Shown: piece by piece, positions 8,839-17,686 of the stretch | Numbering within the stretch: position 1 is the first letter of the stretch | How the letters are laid out: each line of letters opens with the position of its first letter | Assembly: GCA_964512285.1 (NCBI GenBank) | Contig: CAZEJO010000007.1 | Coordinates: 1-64,000, forward strand | Reading direction: 5' to 3' | Source of the DNA: SM23-28-2 sp964512285 | GTDB taxonomy: Bacteria > Chloroflexota > Dehalococcoidia > SM23-28-2 | DNA: 64,000 nucleotides | Notes under the pieces: model-generated | Database searches by the model: none | What the model was told of the DNA's origin: nothing | Seen by the model: the letters and a program-made list of their open reading frames with translations, nothing else | Position numbers and translations under genes: made by a program

Positions 8839-9759
8839 GTGAACCTGTCCGTAGAGCTGGCGCCCAAGTGCAAGCGAGGGCTCCTTCTGGCCAACCCCGT
8901 GATGACTGCCTCCGGTACGTTTGGGTATGGGCTGGAGATGGCCAAAGAACTGGACATCCAGCGTCTGGGGGCCATCGTATGCAAGGGGACGACTCTACGC
9001 CGGCGTCGCGGCAACCCTCAGCCGCGCACGGTGGAAACGCCCGCCGGCATGCTCAACTCCATCGGCCTGCAGAACATGGGGGTAGAAGCCCTGATCCGCG
9101 ACATCGCTCCTATCTGGGCCACCTGGCGGGTGCCGGTCGTGGTGAACATAGCCGGTGAGAGCATCGAGGAGTACGCTCGCCTGGCCCGGCGCTTGGATGG
9201 CGTTATCGGGGTCAGCGGCCTGGAGCTGAACATTAGCTGCCCCAATGTGGCCACGGGGATGGTGTTCGGCAGCAGCCCCCAGATGACTGCCGAGGTGACC
9301 GCCGCTGTGAGGCGGGAGACCACCTTGCCCGTCATCGTTAAGCTGACTCCCAACGTCAACGATATCGCCAGCGTGGCGCGGGCGGCAGCGGACGCCGGCG
9401 CCGATGCCCTCACCCTCATCAACACCTTCCCCGCCATGGCCATCGACATAAAGAACAGGCGGCCGGCCCTGGGCTGGACCTTCGGTGGCCTTTCCGGCCC
9501 GGCGCTCAAGCCTATCGCCCTGCGTTTGGTGTATCAGACGGCGGCAGCGGTGGACATCCCGCTTATCGGCTGTGGGGGCATCATGAGCGGCCTCGACGCG
9601 ATAGAGTACGTCATGGCTGGGGCCAGCGCCGTTCAGGTGGGCACCGCGACCTTCGTGAATCCGCGCGCCACCCTCGATGTGGTGGAGGGCATCGAGCGGT
9701 TCATGCAGGAAGAAGGCGTGACGGGCATCCATCAGTTGATCGGCGCGGCCAGGGTGTAA
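8839..9759 (+). CDS. pyrD: dihydroorotate dehydrogenase, class 1B catalytic subunit
   Basis: Oxidises dihydroorotate to orotate with FMN, working with PyrK. The 306-residue TIM barrel shows NPVMTASGTFGYG, NSIGLQN, the catalytic cysteine in LNISCPN, KLTPN, and the phosphate-binding GCGGI and GTATFVNP motifs. The cysteine base marks class 1, and a pyrK in the same window marks subclass 1B. The GTG start has AGGAGGAAAGC ahead of it. It has its own promoter and lies apart from carB-pyrK. Confidence 0.95.
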   Translation: MNLSVELAPKCKRGLLLANPVMTASGTFGYGLEMAKELDIQRLGAIVCKGTTLRRRRGNPQPRTVETPAGMLNSIGLQNMGVEALIRDIAPIWATWRVPVVVNIAGESIEEYARLARRLDGVIGVSGLELNISCPNVATGMVFGSSPQMTAEVTAAVRRETTLPVIVKLTPNVNDIASVARAAADAGADALTLINTFPAMAIDIKNRRPALGWTFGGLSGPALKPIALRLVYQTAAAVDIPLIGCGGIMSGLDAIEYVMAGASAVQVGTATFVNPRATLDVVEGIERFMQEEGVTGIHQLIGAARV

Positions 9760-9800
9760 CACACCGTTCCCTCTCAACGTCTGAATAAGGGGAGACCCGC

Positions 9801-9986
9801 ATGAGTTATGAAAAGCTGTGGCATTACCTTGCTGGTGTTCTGCCGCAGGCCAAGAGGGAAAATGGGCAGGCGCTGGGCGAGTATGCCCTGATACTGGCGT
9901 TCGTTGCCATGGTGGCAGTTATCGCTCTGACCGCTCTGGGGCTGGCCCTTCCTGGCTTCTGGGACCCTCTGCTCAATATCATCTAG
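9801..9986 (+). CDS. Flp/Fap-type class IVb pilin
   Basis: This 61-residue prepilin has a short basic leader, then G followed by QALGEYALILAFVAMVAVI. That gives a cleavage-site glycine, Glu at mature position 5 and Tyr at 6, the Flp hallmark. A single hydrophobic segment follows. GGGGAG precedes the ATG. No tad/cpa assembly or prepilin peptidase gene lies in the window, so the machinery must be elsewhere. A second Flp pilin is at 55816-55998. Confidence 0.9.
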   Translation: MSYEKLWHYLAGVLPQAKRENGQALGEYALILAFVAMVAVIALTALGLALPGFWDPLLNII

Positions 9987-10089
9987 GCTGGGCTGCTGTC
10001 CGGTCTGCTATTACGGTTCCGTGGCTGCCGCTGGTGCAGCGGCCTCGTTCTTGACCCCCTGTTGCCCCTGGATGTACGCTGAGCCTAGT

Positions 10090-10167
10090 CGGGGTGTAGC
10101 TCAGCCAGGCTAGAGCGCGTGGTTTGGGACCACGAGGTCGGCGGTTCAAATCCGCCCACCCCGACCA
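10090..10167 (+). tRNA. tRNA-Pro (anticodon TGG)
   Basis: Acceptor CGGGGTG pairs with CACCCCG. The anticodon stem CGTGG/CCACG encloses the loop TTTGGGA, giving anticodon TGG. The T-arm is GGCGG-TTCAAAT-CCGCC. Discriminator A and an encoded CCA end at 10167. Confidence 0.97.
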
Positions 10168-10289
10168 AACCGTGCTCAGAGTGAGCGGCCACCGTCAAGT
10201 TCTCCTCACAAGTGCCACCAACGCGCGGGCAATGGCCAAATGCTTTTCCCCCAGGGATCGAAATCGTCCTGCGTTGCTCTCTGAGCTTC

Positions 10290-10318
10290 TTGCCATTCCC
10301 CGTTTCTGCGGGTAGGAT
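10290..10318 (+). promoter_or_regulatory. promoter TTGCCA-17-TAGGAT
   Basis: TTGCCA at 10290-10295 and TAGGAT at 10313-10318 are 17 bases apart. They lie 33 bases before the start codon of the secreted repeat protein, with AGGAGG in between. Confidence 0.65.
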
Positions 10319-10351
10319 GAGCGATGCCAACTCCAGATCAGGAGGCCCGCT

Positions 10352-11803
10352 ATGCGTAATCGCAGGACAAAACCTGCTCTCTTGTTCCTGGCAGGCATCG
10401 TTGCCCTGGGTCTGCTAGCTTTGCTCTGGGCTATGGGGACTGGCGCGTCTCAGGCTCAACAGGGCATTATGCACAACTGCCCTCAACCGGGCGGGTGGGC
10501 CATATCAGTCTGGGAGGGAGAGGAAACGGAGACGGCGGAAGCCCTGGATACGTGCGGGGCTGATGCTATCGATGCTGCTTATTACATTCATCCGTCCATC
10601 CAGACCTGGCGGGTCTTCTTCAGGGGAAGGCCGGACATCAGTAATCTGGATACCCTCGATGACCTGCAGGCGGTCGTAACGCTTGGCAGCTCTACAGCCA
10701 GTCCTACGCCGACCGCTGAACCCACGCCTGCTCCTGGGCCGGGCCCGGGTCAAATGGTTGGCTGTCCCATGGCTGGCAAGTGGGCACTGTCGGTGTGGAA
10801 CGGCCCGAACGAAGTCAACGCAGCGGACGCCTTCGCAACCTGCAGCGACGTTGTCGCCGTGGCCTATTGGCTCGATCCGCAAACGCGAACGTGGCAGCGG
10901 TATGTCCACGACCGCCCAGAGCTGACCACGTTGTCACGCCTGGACAACCTCCAGGGGGTCCTTGCCGTCGGCTCAACGGAACCGAGACAGTACTGCGGCA
11001 TCAACATACCAGGCACCTACTACGGCGCGGTCACCATCGACGGGCAGACTGCGCCTGCAGGCACCGTCATCAAGGCCTTCAGGGGCGGGATCGAATTCGG
11101 TAGCACGACTGTCACCGATAAGGGGACCTACATGGTCGACGTCCCTTCCCCTGCACCCGTCGTTCCACCGTGCTTCGAGAGCGCTGGCGGGCCGCTGACT
11201 TTCACCTGCAACGGGGCTGAAGCTCAGGAACACCCAAGCTGGGGCGCGGGTTCCAAGCCTCAGAACCTGACTTGCGTGTCTATGCGGGACTGCCCATCAG
11301 CGGGCAAGTGGTCGATAGCTGTATACACCGGCGAGGGGGAGCCCGCCGACGACGCACTGGCCCTTTGTGCCGTGCCGGTGAAAGCCGCCTACTGGATCGA
11401 CCCTGTCAGCCAGGCCTGGAGCCGCTACCTCCGTGGACAGCCGGAACTCAGCACTCTGACCTCTCTGCAAAACCTGCAGGCCGTCATCGCCTTCGGGTCA
11501 GCTTCAGAGTCCGTGTCGGCTGCGGCTGCGGCTGCCTCATCTGCCCAGGGGCAACTGGGAAACCGGATGGAGGGCTGCCCCGAGCCGGGGAAGTGGGCCA
11601 TCTCCGTTTGGAATGGAGAGGCGGGTACACCCACTGGCCTGGCTCTGGCGACCTGCCCCGCCGTGAAGATCGTTACCGCATATTGGCTCGACCCGCAGAG
11701 CCAGAAGTGGAAGCGCTACTTCGATGGCAAGCCGGAGGTCACCAATCTGCTGGAGATGAGAGAGCTGCAGGGCCTGATAGTCCTGGGCGGCGAGGCTCGC
11801 TGA
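10352..11803 (+). CDS. secreted protein with four ~75-residue Cys-containing repeats
   Basis: The 483 residues open with a signal peptide or anchor (residues 9-28, then a QAQQ region). Four related modules follow, starting near residues 43, 136, 314 and 409. Each reads roughly CP-x-x-GKWAISVWNGE, an AL-x-TC turn, AYWLDPQ-x-x-x-W-x-RY, a G-x-PE and a closing LQ-x-V-x-x-x-GS. The two Cys per module probably form a disulphide. A Thr/Pro linker separates modules 1 and 2. An 85-residue beta-rich insert resembling carboxypeptidase-regulatory domains lies between 2 and 3. AGGAGG precedes the ATG. I know no named family for the module. It is probably a surface or envelope protein. Confidence 0.85.
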   Translation: MRNRRTKPALLFLAGIVALGLLALLWAMGTGASQAQQGIMHNCPQPGGWAISVWEGEETETAEALDTCGADAIDAAYYIHPSIQTWRVFFRGRPDISNLDTLDDLQAVVTLGSSTASPTPTAEPTPAPGPGPGQMVGCPMAGKWALSVWNGPNEVNAADAFATCSDVVAVAYWLDPQTRTWQRYVHDRPELTTLSRLDNLQGVLAVGSTEPRQYCGINIPGTYYGAVTIDGQTAPAGTVIKAFRGGIEFGSTTVTDKGTYMVDVPSPAPVVPPCFESAGGPLTFTCNGAEAQEHPSWGAGSKPQNLTCVSMRDCPSAGKWSIAVYTGEGEPADDALALCAVPVKAAYWIDPVSQAWSRYLRGQPELSTLTSLQNLQAVIAFGSASESVSAAAAAASSAQGQLGNRMEGCPEPGKWAISVWNGEAGTPTGLALATCPAVKIVTAYWLDPQSQKWKRYFDGKPEVTNLLEMRELQGLIVLGGEAR

Positions 11804-11892
11804 AAGCCCGGCGCCTCTAGCACTCCTCGTGCCTCCGCGTAGAATGAGGACGCTGTGAGTTGGAGACGAAGACCGAGGATGGGGGCAGCGCA

Positions 11893-12639
11893 GTGAAGAC
11901 AGCGTGCGTAGGGATAGCCCTTCTCCTTGCCATCTGCCCGGCGGTGCTGAGCGGCTGCGGAGGTGGTGAGGCTGACATCACCGATCGCGAGATCAGCGAC
12001 GAGGAACTGGCCCTGATGGTATTGCCGCAGGAGGAATTTGGAGTGGAGTATGCCGGGCTTGAGCTGGATGAAGTCGCTTCTGGCTTCATGAGCAACGAGA
12101 CGGCAATAGAAAACGCCTACGACGGGGAGGACGAGCGACGCGACATCGAGGGCTTTGGCCGAGTGAACGGCTACACTGAAGTCTATTCAAGTCCTCTCGC
12201 TGTCGAGGATGATCCGTCCGCCTCGAGCGAGATGGGCCTTATGCTGGGGACCGGGGTTGAGTTGCTCCGCGATGGCGACGGGGCCTCTGGTCGCCTGGAG
12301 GATGAGATTGCTGACTACCAGAAGGAGGTCAGCGAGGAGGCTGGGGCAGAAGATGTCCAGCAGGGGGACCTGCAGCTCTTCAGTCCGGACGGTGTAGGCG
12401 ATGAGGCCACCGGCCTGCAGATGGAGTTTCCTGTTTCGGTAGATACCGGCTTGAGCTTGCTCTACAACGCCACCCACGTGTCGTTCCGGCGAGGCCGCGT
12501 GGTGGGAGCGATAGTGATCGGTGAGTTCAATGCGAGGGACAGGCGCGACGAGGTTGTGGCCCTGGCCCGCAAGCTGGACGAGCGTATCCAGGCGGTGCTG
12601 CGAGGCGACATCACACCGTCCCCTGCGACTACGCCGTAG
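11893..12639 (+). CDS. lipoprotein of unknown function
   Basis: I chose the GTG at 11893 because it opens a clean lipoprotein signal: a basic residue, a hydrophobic core (IALLLAICPAV) and lipobox LSGC, preceded by a GGGGGC run. A longer frame from a TTG at 11860 adds 11 charged residues before the signal. The mature protein (about 225 aa) is acidic, with a C-terminal region (FRRGRVVGAIVIG, then ARKLDERIQAVL) that looks like a small alpha/beta domain. It is exported and anchored to the membrane. No enzyme motif is visible. Confidence 0.8.
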   Translation: MKTACVGIALLLAICPAVLSGCGGGEADITDREISDEELALMVLPQEEFGVEYAGLELDEVASGFMSNETAIENAYDGEDERRDIEGFGRVNGYTEVYSSPLAVEDDPSASSEMGLMLGTGVELLRDGDGASGRLEDEIADYQKEVSEEAGAEDVQQGDLQLFSPDGVGDEATGLQMEFPVSVDTGLSLLYNATHVSFRRGRVVGAIVIGEFNARDRRDEVVALARKLDERIQAVLRGDITPSPATTP

Positions 12640-12713
12640 CCGTAGCGAACGGAGCGGGCAGAGTAGCTGCACAAGGCGCCTGCGAAAGCGCGCGAAGGAG
12701 GTGGGCAGCGGTC

Positions 12714-13505
12714 ATGGGCAGGCTCGATGGGAAAGTAGCGATCGTCACCGGCGGCGCCTCGGGCATCGGCAAGCGCACCGCCGAGGTGTTTGTGGAGGAG
12801 GGGGCGCGCGTCATCATCAGCGACCTTAACGGCGAGGGCGTGGCAGCAGTCGTCGGCCAGCTTGGCCACGACCGCGCCGACGGCATGCAACTGGACATTC
12901 GCGATGAAGACGCCGTCAAGCAGATGGTAGATCAGGCCTTCTCCCGCTTCGGGCGGCTCGACATCGCCTTCAACAACGCCGGCACGGGGGGCTTCAGCCC
13001 CATCCATCAGTGCCCGCTGGAGGAGTGGAACCGGATCGTTGGCGTTTGCCTTACAGGCACCTTCCTTTGCATCAAGCACGAAGCGCTTCGTCTGATCGCG
13101 CAGGGGGAAAGCGGCAGCATCATCAACGTCGCGAGCATCAACGCCACTCAGGCCGCGGAGGGCTTAGGCGCCTACTGCTCGGCGAAAGCCGGAGTGGCCA
13201 TGCTCACCAAGATGGCCGCGCTCGAGCTCGGCCGGCACCGCATCCGTGTGAATGGCATTGGCCCCGGCCTCATCCACACGCCTCTCGGCGATTTGCTGAC
13301 CAGTGTCCCCGGCGTGGAGGACGCGTTCATCCACGAGACGCCGATGGGCCGGGTCGGCGAGACGGAAGACGTTGCTCGCCTCGCTGTCTATCTGGCCTCC
13401 GATGAGTCGTCGCTGATGAGCGGCCAGACTCTCTACATCGACGGCGGCACCACCCTGAAGAAGTACCCCGAGCTCTTCAGCTTCCTTAACCTGATGGCCG
13501 GCTAG
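12714..13505 (+). CDS. short-chain dehydrogenase/reductase
   Basis: A classical SDR of 263 residues. TGGASGIG is the cofactor-binding glycine motif and DLNG at the end of beta-2 suggests NAD(H). NNAG follows, then a catalytic Ser in NVASINA and Y-x3-K (YCSAKAG). The C-terminal YIDGGTT closes the fold. AAGGAGG lies before the ATG. Substrate cannot be told from sequence. The gene faces the PfpI gene convergently. Confidence 0.93.
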   Translation: MGRLDGKVAIVTGGASGIGKRTAEVFVEEGARVIISDLNGEGVAAVVGQLGHDRADGMQLDIRDEDAVKQMVDQAFSRFGRLDIAFNNAGTGGFSPIHQCPLEEWNRIVGVCLTGTFLCIKHEALRLIAQGESGSIINVASINATQAAEGLGAYCSAKAGVAMLTKMAALELGRHRIRVNGIGPGLIHTPLGDLLTSVPGVEDAFIHETPMGRVGETEDVARLAVYLASDESSLMSGQTLYIDGGTTLKKYPELFSFLNLMAG

Positions 13506-13534
13506 CCAGTCTGGGTCCGCAGAGGGCAAGCGTA

Positions 13535-14062
13535 CTACTTGCGCTCGGTCAGCGCCCCGATGATCTCGCGGCAGAAGGCGCCCAGGTCGCTGGGCTGGCG
13601 CGAGGTGATGATGTTGCCGTCGCGCACCACCTCCGCATCGACGCGGTCGGCGCCAGCGTTACGGACGTCGTCCGCGATGGCGTAGAAGCAGGTGACCCGC
13701 TTCCCCTTGAGAATGCCCGCCGAGACCAGCACCCAAGGGGCGTGACAGATGGCGGCGACCACCTTCCCCTGCTCGTAGACTTCTCGCACCAGGCGCAGGA
13801 CGTCCGGATAGCGGCGAAGCTTGTCGGGGGCGTAGCCGCCGGGCACGACGACGGCGTCCACCTCTTGGGCACTCACCTGGTCGACAGTGGCGTCGACGGT
13901 CAGCGGGTATCCCTTGAGACCGGTATAGCTGATGCTGCTGCCTGTCCCCGCGATCACCACCTCTGCTCCCTCCTCGCGCAGGCGGAGGACAGGATACCAT
14001 AGCTCCAGATCCTCGTACATGTCCTCGGCCAGGACAACCACCTTCTGACCTGCAAGGAGCAT
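13535..14062 (-). CDS. PfpI/DJ-1 superfamily protein
   Basis: The 175 residues match the PfpI branch of the DJ-1 superfamily. The nucleophile elbow is AICHAPWVL, with Cys followed by His. An early Glu in the LAEDMYEDLE region fits the Glu that tunes the cysteine. VVVPGGYAPD is the conserved strand-turn. Members act as cysteine peptidases, deglycases or glyoxalases. Which one applies here is not decidable from sequence. It is divergent from tatA. Confidence 0.92.
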   Translation of the reverse strand: MLLAGQKVVVLAEDMYEDLELWYPVLRLREEGAEVVIAGTGSSISYTGLKGYPLTVDATVDQVSAQEVDAVVVPGGYAPDKLRRYPDVLRLVREVYEQGKVVAAICHAPWVLVSAGILKGKRVTCFYAIADDVRNAGADRVDAEVVRDGNIITSRQPSDLGAFCREIIGALTERK

Positions 14063-14184
14063 ATTCTCCTCCCATCACGTATTCTTGGTGGCATCATGGC
14101 ATATGCTCTGCCGTCTCGCAACGCGTCTCCAGCAGGGGCTCAGCAGAGGGAACGAGCGAGGCTGATCTTCATCGATAGGCTTGC

Positions 14185-14214
14185 TTGCGGGTCTGTGTCA
14201 GTTGATGCTATGCT
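14185..14214 (+). promoter_or_regulatory. probable tatA promoter TTGCGG-18-TATGCT
   Basis: TTGCGG at 14185-14190 and TATGCT at 14209-14214 with an 18-base spacer put the start point about 23 nt before the tatA ATG. Confidence 0.5.
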
Positions 14215-14243
14215 GGGCATGGAGGGAATGCAGGGAGGAAGCT

Positions 14244-14468
14244 ATGCCGTCCTTGATCTTTCAAAGCCTTGGCTGGCCCGAGCTGCTCATCATTCTGGTG
14301 GTGCTTGCCCTCGTCTTCGGGGTGGGCAAGCTGGCCGATGTGGGTAGCGTCCTGGGCCGCTCGATCCGCGAGTTCCGTCGCGAGTTGAAAGAGGATGAGG
14401 GGGAGGAACAGAAGGACAAGGCAGCGAAGGGTGAGGTGGAGGGCGAGGCGGAGGAGAAGAAGAGCTAA
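14244..14468 (+). CDS. tatA: twin-arginine translocase subunit TatA/TatE family
   Basis: Pore-forming component for export of folded proteins. The start is the ATG at 14244, which has GGAGGAA just upstream and gives a 74-residue protein; the frame extends further back without support. The order is a short periplasmic N-terminus, one TM helix (LLIILVVLALVFGVGKL), a glycine hinge, an amphipathic helix with SIREFRRELKE, then a Lys/Glu tail. This is exactly TatA. No tatC is nearby. Confidence 0.93.
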   Translation: MPSLIFQSLGWPELLIILVVLALVFGVGKLADVGSVLGRSIREFRRELKEDEGEEQKDKAAKGEVEGEAEEKKS

Positions 14469-14498
14469 GCGAGAGCACTCGTTAGCATTGGAGAGTAG

Positions 14499-14524
14499 AT
14501 AAGCCAGCCGTACGGCTGGCTTAT
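14499..14524. terminator. bidirectional terminator between tatA and cyclophilin gene
   Basis: ATAAGCCAGCCG (14499-14510) pairs perfectly with CGGCTGGCTTAT (14513-14524). The stem spans the stop codon of the minus-strand gene and lies between two convergent genes. Confidence 0.75.
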
Positions 14525-15369
14525 TCTGTCGGTGTGGGCGTCTCCTCACCCTCCTCTTGGATGGTCACGGAGAGGATCTCGTCGCCGGGCGGTGCGTTCG
14601 GATCATGCCATCCTCTCGCCGTGAGGGATCGGGCTACGTTCATGCTGTCTTCGTCAGCCACCTGCCCGAATACCGTATTGCGCTCGCCCAGTCGAGGCAG
14701 ACTCTGAAGAGCGATGAAGAACTGGCTGCCGTTCGTGACGTGGGTCTCTGTGTCCTCGGCCATGGCCACCGAACCGACGACGTGCTCCTTGTCGTTCGTC
14801 TCCTCGGGCAGAGTGTAGCCGGGCCCATCTTCGCCGCTACAGGTGATGGCGGCGCTCGTTGTGCACGTGGGGTCGCCTGTCTGAGCCGCCATTTCAGGAT
14901 CGACGAAGTAGAAAATGAGGCCATCGTAGAAGCCATCGCGTGCCAGGAACACAAAGTTGTTCACCGTTTCCGGGGCCTCATCAGCGAATAGCTCCAGGCG
15001 GATGTCTCCCTTCTCGGTCTCGATCACAGCGGTGTATTGCTTGCTCGTGTCGATGGTCATCTCGGGTGGGTTGGAATAGGTCTTGACCTGGAGCGGTGTG
15101 GGCTCAGGTGTGACGTCTCCGGCTTGCTGCGTCACGGTCGGCGTGGGCGTGACGGCGGATTGCGTGCTGCCGCCGCCTCGCATGGTTCCCGAGAGGATGG
15201 CGCCGCCGGCTATGCTGCCCGTCATGCCTATGAGAGCAATGATGTAGAAGGCGCGGACGTTGAACAGAAGCGATACGGGGAAGGGGGGCTTGGCTCGTGC
15301 CTGAGCAACGAGCGACTCCTTCCTTAGACGTCCTGTCAGTCGCCCCCGCCGTCGCTTTTCTCTGCCCAA
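14521..15369 (-). CDS. membrane-anchored cyclophilin-type peptidyl-prolyl isomerase
   Basis: Catalyses cis-trans isomerisation of Xaa-Pro bonds, probably outside the membrane. Of 282 residues, the first 38 are basic. A TM helix follows (FYIIALIGMTGSIAGGAIL), then a Thr/Pro linker and a cyclophilin domain from about residue 105 (TVNNFVFLARDGFYDGLIF, GSVAMAE, NGSQFFIAL, VFGQV). The usual loop Arg region is replaced by a two-Cys insert (PTCTTSAAITCSG). The gene ends inside the shared terminator and begins 22 bp from tRNA-Arg. Confidence 0.92.
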   Translation of the reverse strand: MGREKRRRGRLTGRLRKESLVAQARAKPPFPVSLLFNVRAFYIIALIGMTGSIAGGAILSGTMRGGGSTQSAVTPTPTVTQQAGDVTPEPTPLQVKTYSNPPEMTIDTSKQYTAVIETEKGDIRLELFADEAPETVNNFVFLARDGFYDGLIFYFVDPEMAAQTGDPTCTTSAAITCSGEDGPGYTLPEETNDKEHVVGSVAMAEDTETHVTNGSQFFIALQSLPRLGERNTVFGQVADEDSMNVARSLTARGWHDPNAPPGDEILSVTIQEEGEETPTPTE

Positions 15370-15390
15370 AGCCGATCACCCCTTTGCTTG

Positions 15391-15466
15391 TGGTACCCCC
15401 GGCGGGACTCGAACCCACGCACCCGGCTCCGGAGGCCGGTGCTCTATCCGACTGAGCTACGGGGGC
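15391..15466 (-). tRNA. tRNA-Arg (anticodon CCG)
   Basis: On the minus strand, acceptor GCCCCCG pairs with CGGGGGT, with a G-U pair at position 1-72. The anticodon loop CTCCGGA gives CCG. The T-loop is TTCGAGT. Discriminator A and encoded CCA are at 15391-15394. Confidence 0.96.
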
Positions 15467-15548
15467 TCGCTTTAATCATAGCGTGGCGGCCGCTCGCCGA
15501 CAAGTCGTATGGCTGCGGTCGATACATGGCAGCCTCCCTTTTTAGATC

Positions 15549-15615
15549 GCTCATGGTGAGCTTGTCGAATCATAACTGCCCGCTCACCCTTCGACAAGCT
15601 CAGGGTGAGCGGGCA
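15549..15615. repeat. REP-like palindromic element, copy A
   Basis: GCTCATGGTGAGCTTGTCGAA at 15549-15569 is an imperfect inverse of TTCGACAAGCTCAGGGTGAGC at 15590-15610. Related copies are at 24646-24704 and 28111-28190, all intergenic. Confidence 0.8.
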
Positions 15616-15691
15616 AAAGCCGTCTGACTCCCATCTCTCACCTGGACTAGAGCGCTACACTCCCCGACAAGTACAGCCACCAGGCGAGCGC

Positions 15692-16972
15692 CTAAAGGAG
15701 GTAGCGCAGCCAAACGTAGACGGTGGCTATGAGCAATGAGACGATGGTGACCAGCACGCTATAGCGCAAGAACTGGAAAAAGGTGACCTTATAGCCAGCG
15801 CGCTCGGCTACGCCGATGACATAGACATTGGCGGCAGCCGCTACGGGGGTGAAATTGGCGCCCAGGCCCGCCCCCAGGGCGAGCGCCCACCACAGGGGGT
15901 TGCCAGGGCCCTGTCCCAGCCCCAGGTCGTGGCTCGTCTGTTCCAGCACCGGAATCATCGCCGCCGCGTACGGTATCTGGTTGACTATGCTGGATAGGAT
16001 ACCCGTCGGCCAAAGAGTAAGCATGACCGCCGCCGCCAGATGCCCGCCGCTGGCATCGGCCAGCTTCTCGCCGATATCCTCCAGTAGTCCCACCTCCTCC
16101 GCACCACCCACCACCATGAACAAGCCCACAAAGAAGAAGATGGTGGGCCACTCCACCTCCAGCAGCGCCTCGCGGGGGTGCTGACGGCCGATCACGATGA
16201 TAGCGACGGCTCCAAGCAGGGCCACCGTCGCCGGCTCGTAGTCCAGGATGCCGTGGAGGAGAAAGCCAATGGCAACCAAGGCGAGAATGATCAGCGACTT
16301 GTACAGAAGGCTGCGATCGGTCAGGACCTCGCTCTCGTCCAGTTCCATGATGCGGTGCTCAAGCTCGGGGCGTGTCTGCAACTGATGGCGGAAGAGGAAG
16401 AACACCAAGACTAGAAAAACGGCCATAATCAAGACAATGACTGGTCCAAGGTGAACCAGGAAGTCGATGAAGTTTAGGTCGGCGCCGCTGCCGATGATGA
16501 TATTGGGCGGGTCGCCGATGAGAGTGCCTGTGCCACCGATGTTGGAGGCCATGATGAGGGTCAGCAGGAAGGGCACCGGGTTGACCTGGAGAATGCTGGC
16601 CACAAACAGGCTCAGGGGCGCCATCAGGACGACAGTGGTGACGTTGTCCAGGAAAGCGGATGCCACTGCCGTGATGACTGCCATGAACAGGAGAATTCGG
16701 ATGGGGTCGCCTTTGGCCGCCTTGGCCCCCCGAATGGCCAGCCACTGGAAGGCGCCTGTCTTGCCCAGGGTGTTGGCTATGATCATCATGCCTATCAGAA
16801 GGAAGATGACGTTGAAATCGATAAAGGCGAAGGCTTCCTCCTGATCGAGGATGCGAAAGGCGATCATCGCCAGACCGCCGGCGAGAGCGGCAGTCGTTTT
16901 GTGAACTCGTTCAGAGATGATGAGGAGATAGGTAACGGAGAAGATGAGGGAGGCCAGGGCTAGGTCGCTCAA
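15692..16972 (-). CDS. ArsB/NhaD-superfamily ion transporter
   Basis: A polytopic inner-membrane protein of 426 residues with about 11-12 hydrophobic segments. Ion-transporter-superfamily signatures are present: FLDNVTTVVLMAPL, NIGGTGTLIGDPPN and, in the second half, SIVNQIPYAAAMIPV. These are the paired re-entrant motifs of ArsB, NhaD and P-type anion carriers. The ion cannot be assigned; NhaD-type Na+/H+ antiport or anion export are the likely options. Its start overlaps the CBS-protein stop by 4 bp, so the two are coupled. Confidence 0.9.
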   Translation of the reverse strand: MSDLALASLIFSVTYLLIISERVHKTTAALAGGLAMIAFRILDQEEAFAFIDFNVIFLLIGMMIIANTLGKTGAFQWLAIRGAKAAKGDPIRILLFMAVITAVASAFLDNVTTVVLMAPLSLFVASILQVNPVPFLLTLIMASNIGGTGTLIGDPPNIIIGSGADLNFIDFLVHLGPVIVLIMAVFLVLVFFLFRHQLQTRPELEHRIMELDESEVLTDRSLLYKSLIILALVAIGFLLHGILDYEPATVALLGAVAIIVIGRQHPREALLEVEWPTIFFFVGLFMVVGGAEEVGLLEDIGEKLADASGGHLAAAVMLTLWPTGILSSIVNQIPYAAAMIPVLEQTSHDLGLGQGPGNPLWWALALGAGLGANFTPVAAAANVYVIGVAERAGYKVTFFQFLRYSVLVTIVSLLIATVYVWLRYLL

Positions 16973-17556
16973 ACGCTCCCCTCCGTACTCCCTTGCCGGG
17001 ACTGCCGCCGACCTTTACTCCCCTTAGTCCATTCTCGACGCTTGTGGAGCCACAGGCGCACAAGCTGCAGGCGACTCAGACAGGCCACGACGCGCATTTC
17101 CTCATCCACGACGGGCAGACTGTCCAGTGTGTTCTCATGCATCCGGACAAAAGCATCCCTGGCGCTGTCTTCTGTGGTGAGATAGACAGGAGACTGCATC
17201 AGTTCCCCCGCCGTCCGCGCCCGGCTTATCTTGCCGAACTCCTCGATATTCTCGAAGGCGCGCATGCCCACCAGGAACTCCTCGGGGGCCACATGCAGAT
17301 AGAGCTCGGCCAGGAGCAGATGCATGGGGATCACACCCACCAGGCGCCCCTCGCTATCCACGACCGCCGCCGTATGAGTGCCCAGATTGGCGGCCATGGA
17401 CTCGGTCACCTGTATAAGATCGTCGCCCTCCCTCACAATGCATGGTGAGACGCCCACTCGGTCCATGGCTTCAGCCACGGAGGTCTCGCGGGTGATGGTG
17501 TCGGCCTCCTCCTCTGAGGGGCGACCGCCGGGCAGTTCCTCTTTGTCTGGAGTCAT
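16969..17556 (-). CDS. CBS-domain pair protein, likely regulator of the adjacent transporter
   Basis: The 195 residues (ATG at 17556, GGGGGGA upstream; a TTG at 17568 is less likely) contain two CBS repeats, at about residues 25-75 (AAVVDSEGRLVGVIPMHLLL) and 105-165 (DSLPVVDEEMRVVACLSRLQL). A stretch resembling MgtE N-domain linkers lies between them. The C-terminus is Arg/Lys-rich. CBS pairs bind adenine nucleotides and gate transporters. A 4-base overlap with the ArsB/NhaD gene suggests energy-state control of that carrier. A perfect TATAAT lies at 17587-17592 on the minus strand. Confidence 0.88.
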   Translation of the reverse strand: MTPDKEELPGGRPSEEEADTITRETSVAEAMDRVGVSPCIVREGDDLIQVTESMAANLGTHTAAVVDSEGRLVGVIPMHLLLAELYLHVAPEEFLVGMRAFENIEEFGKISRARTAGELMQSPVYLTTEDSARDAFVRMHENTLDSLPVVDEEMRVVACLSRLQLVRLWLHKRREWTKGSKGRRQSRQGSTEGSV

Positions 17557-17686
17557 TCGTCCCCCCAATCCTGACGTCTAGCGCCGATTATATCACGCCC
17601 GTCGGGCAGCGCCTGTCAGCGGGCAGGGAACTCCGTTCAGGTTGACAGGGTTCACTGTTTGGGGCATGCTGGCAGGAGAAAAAACC

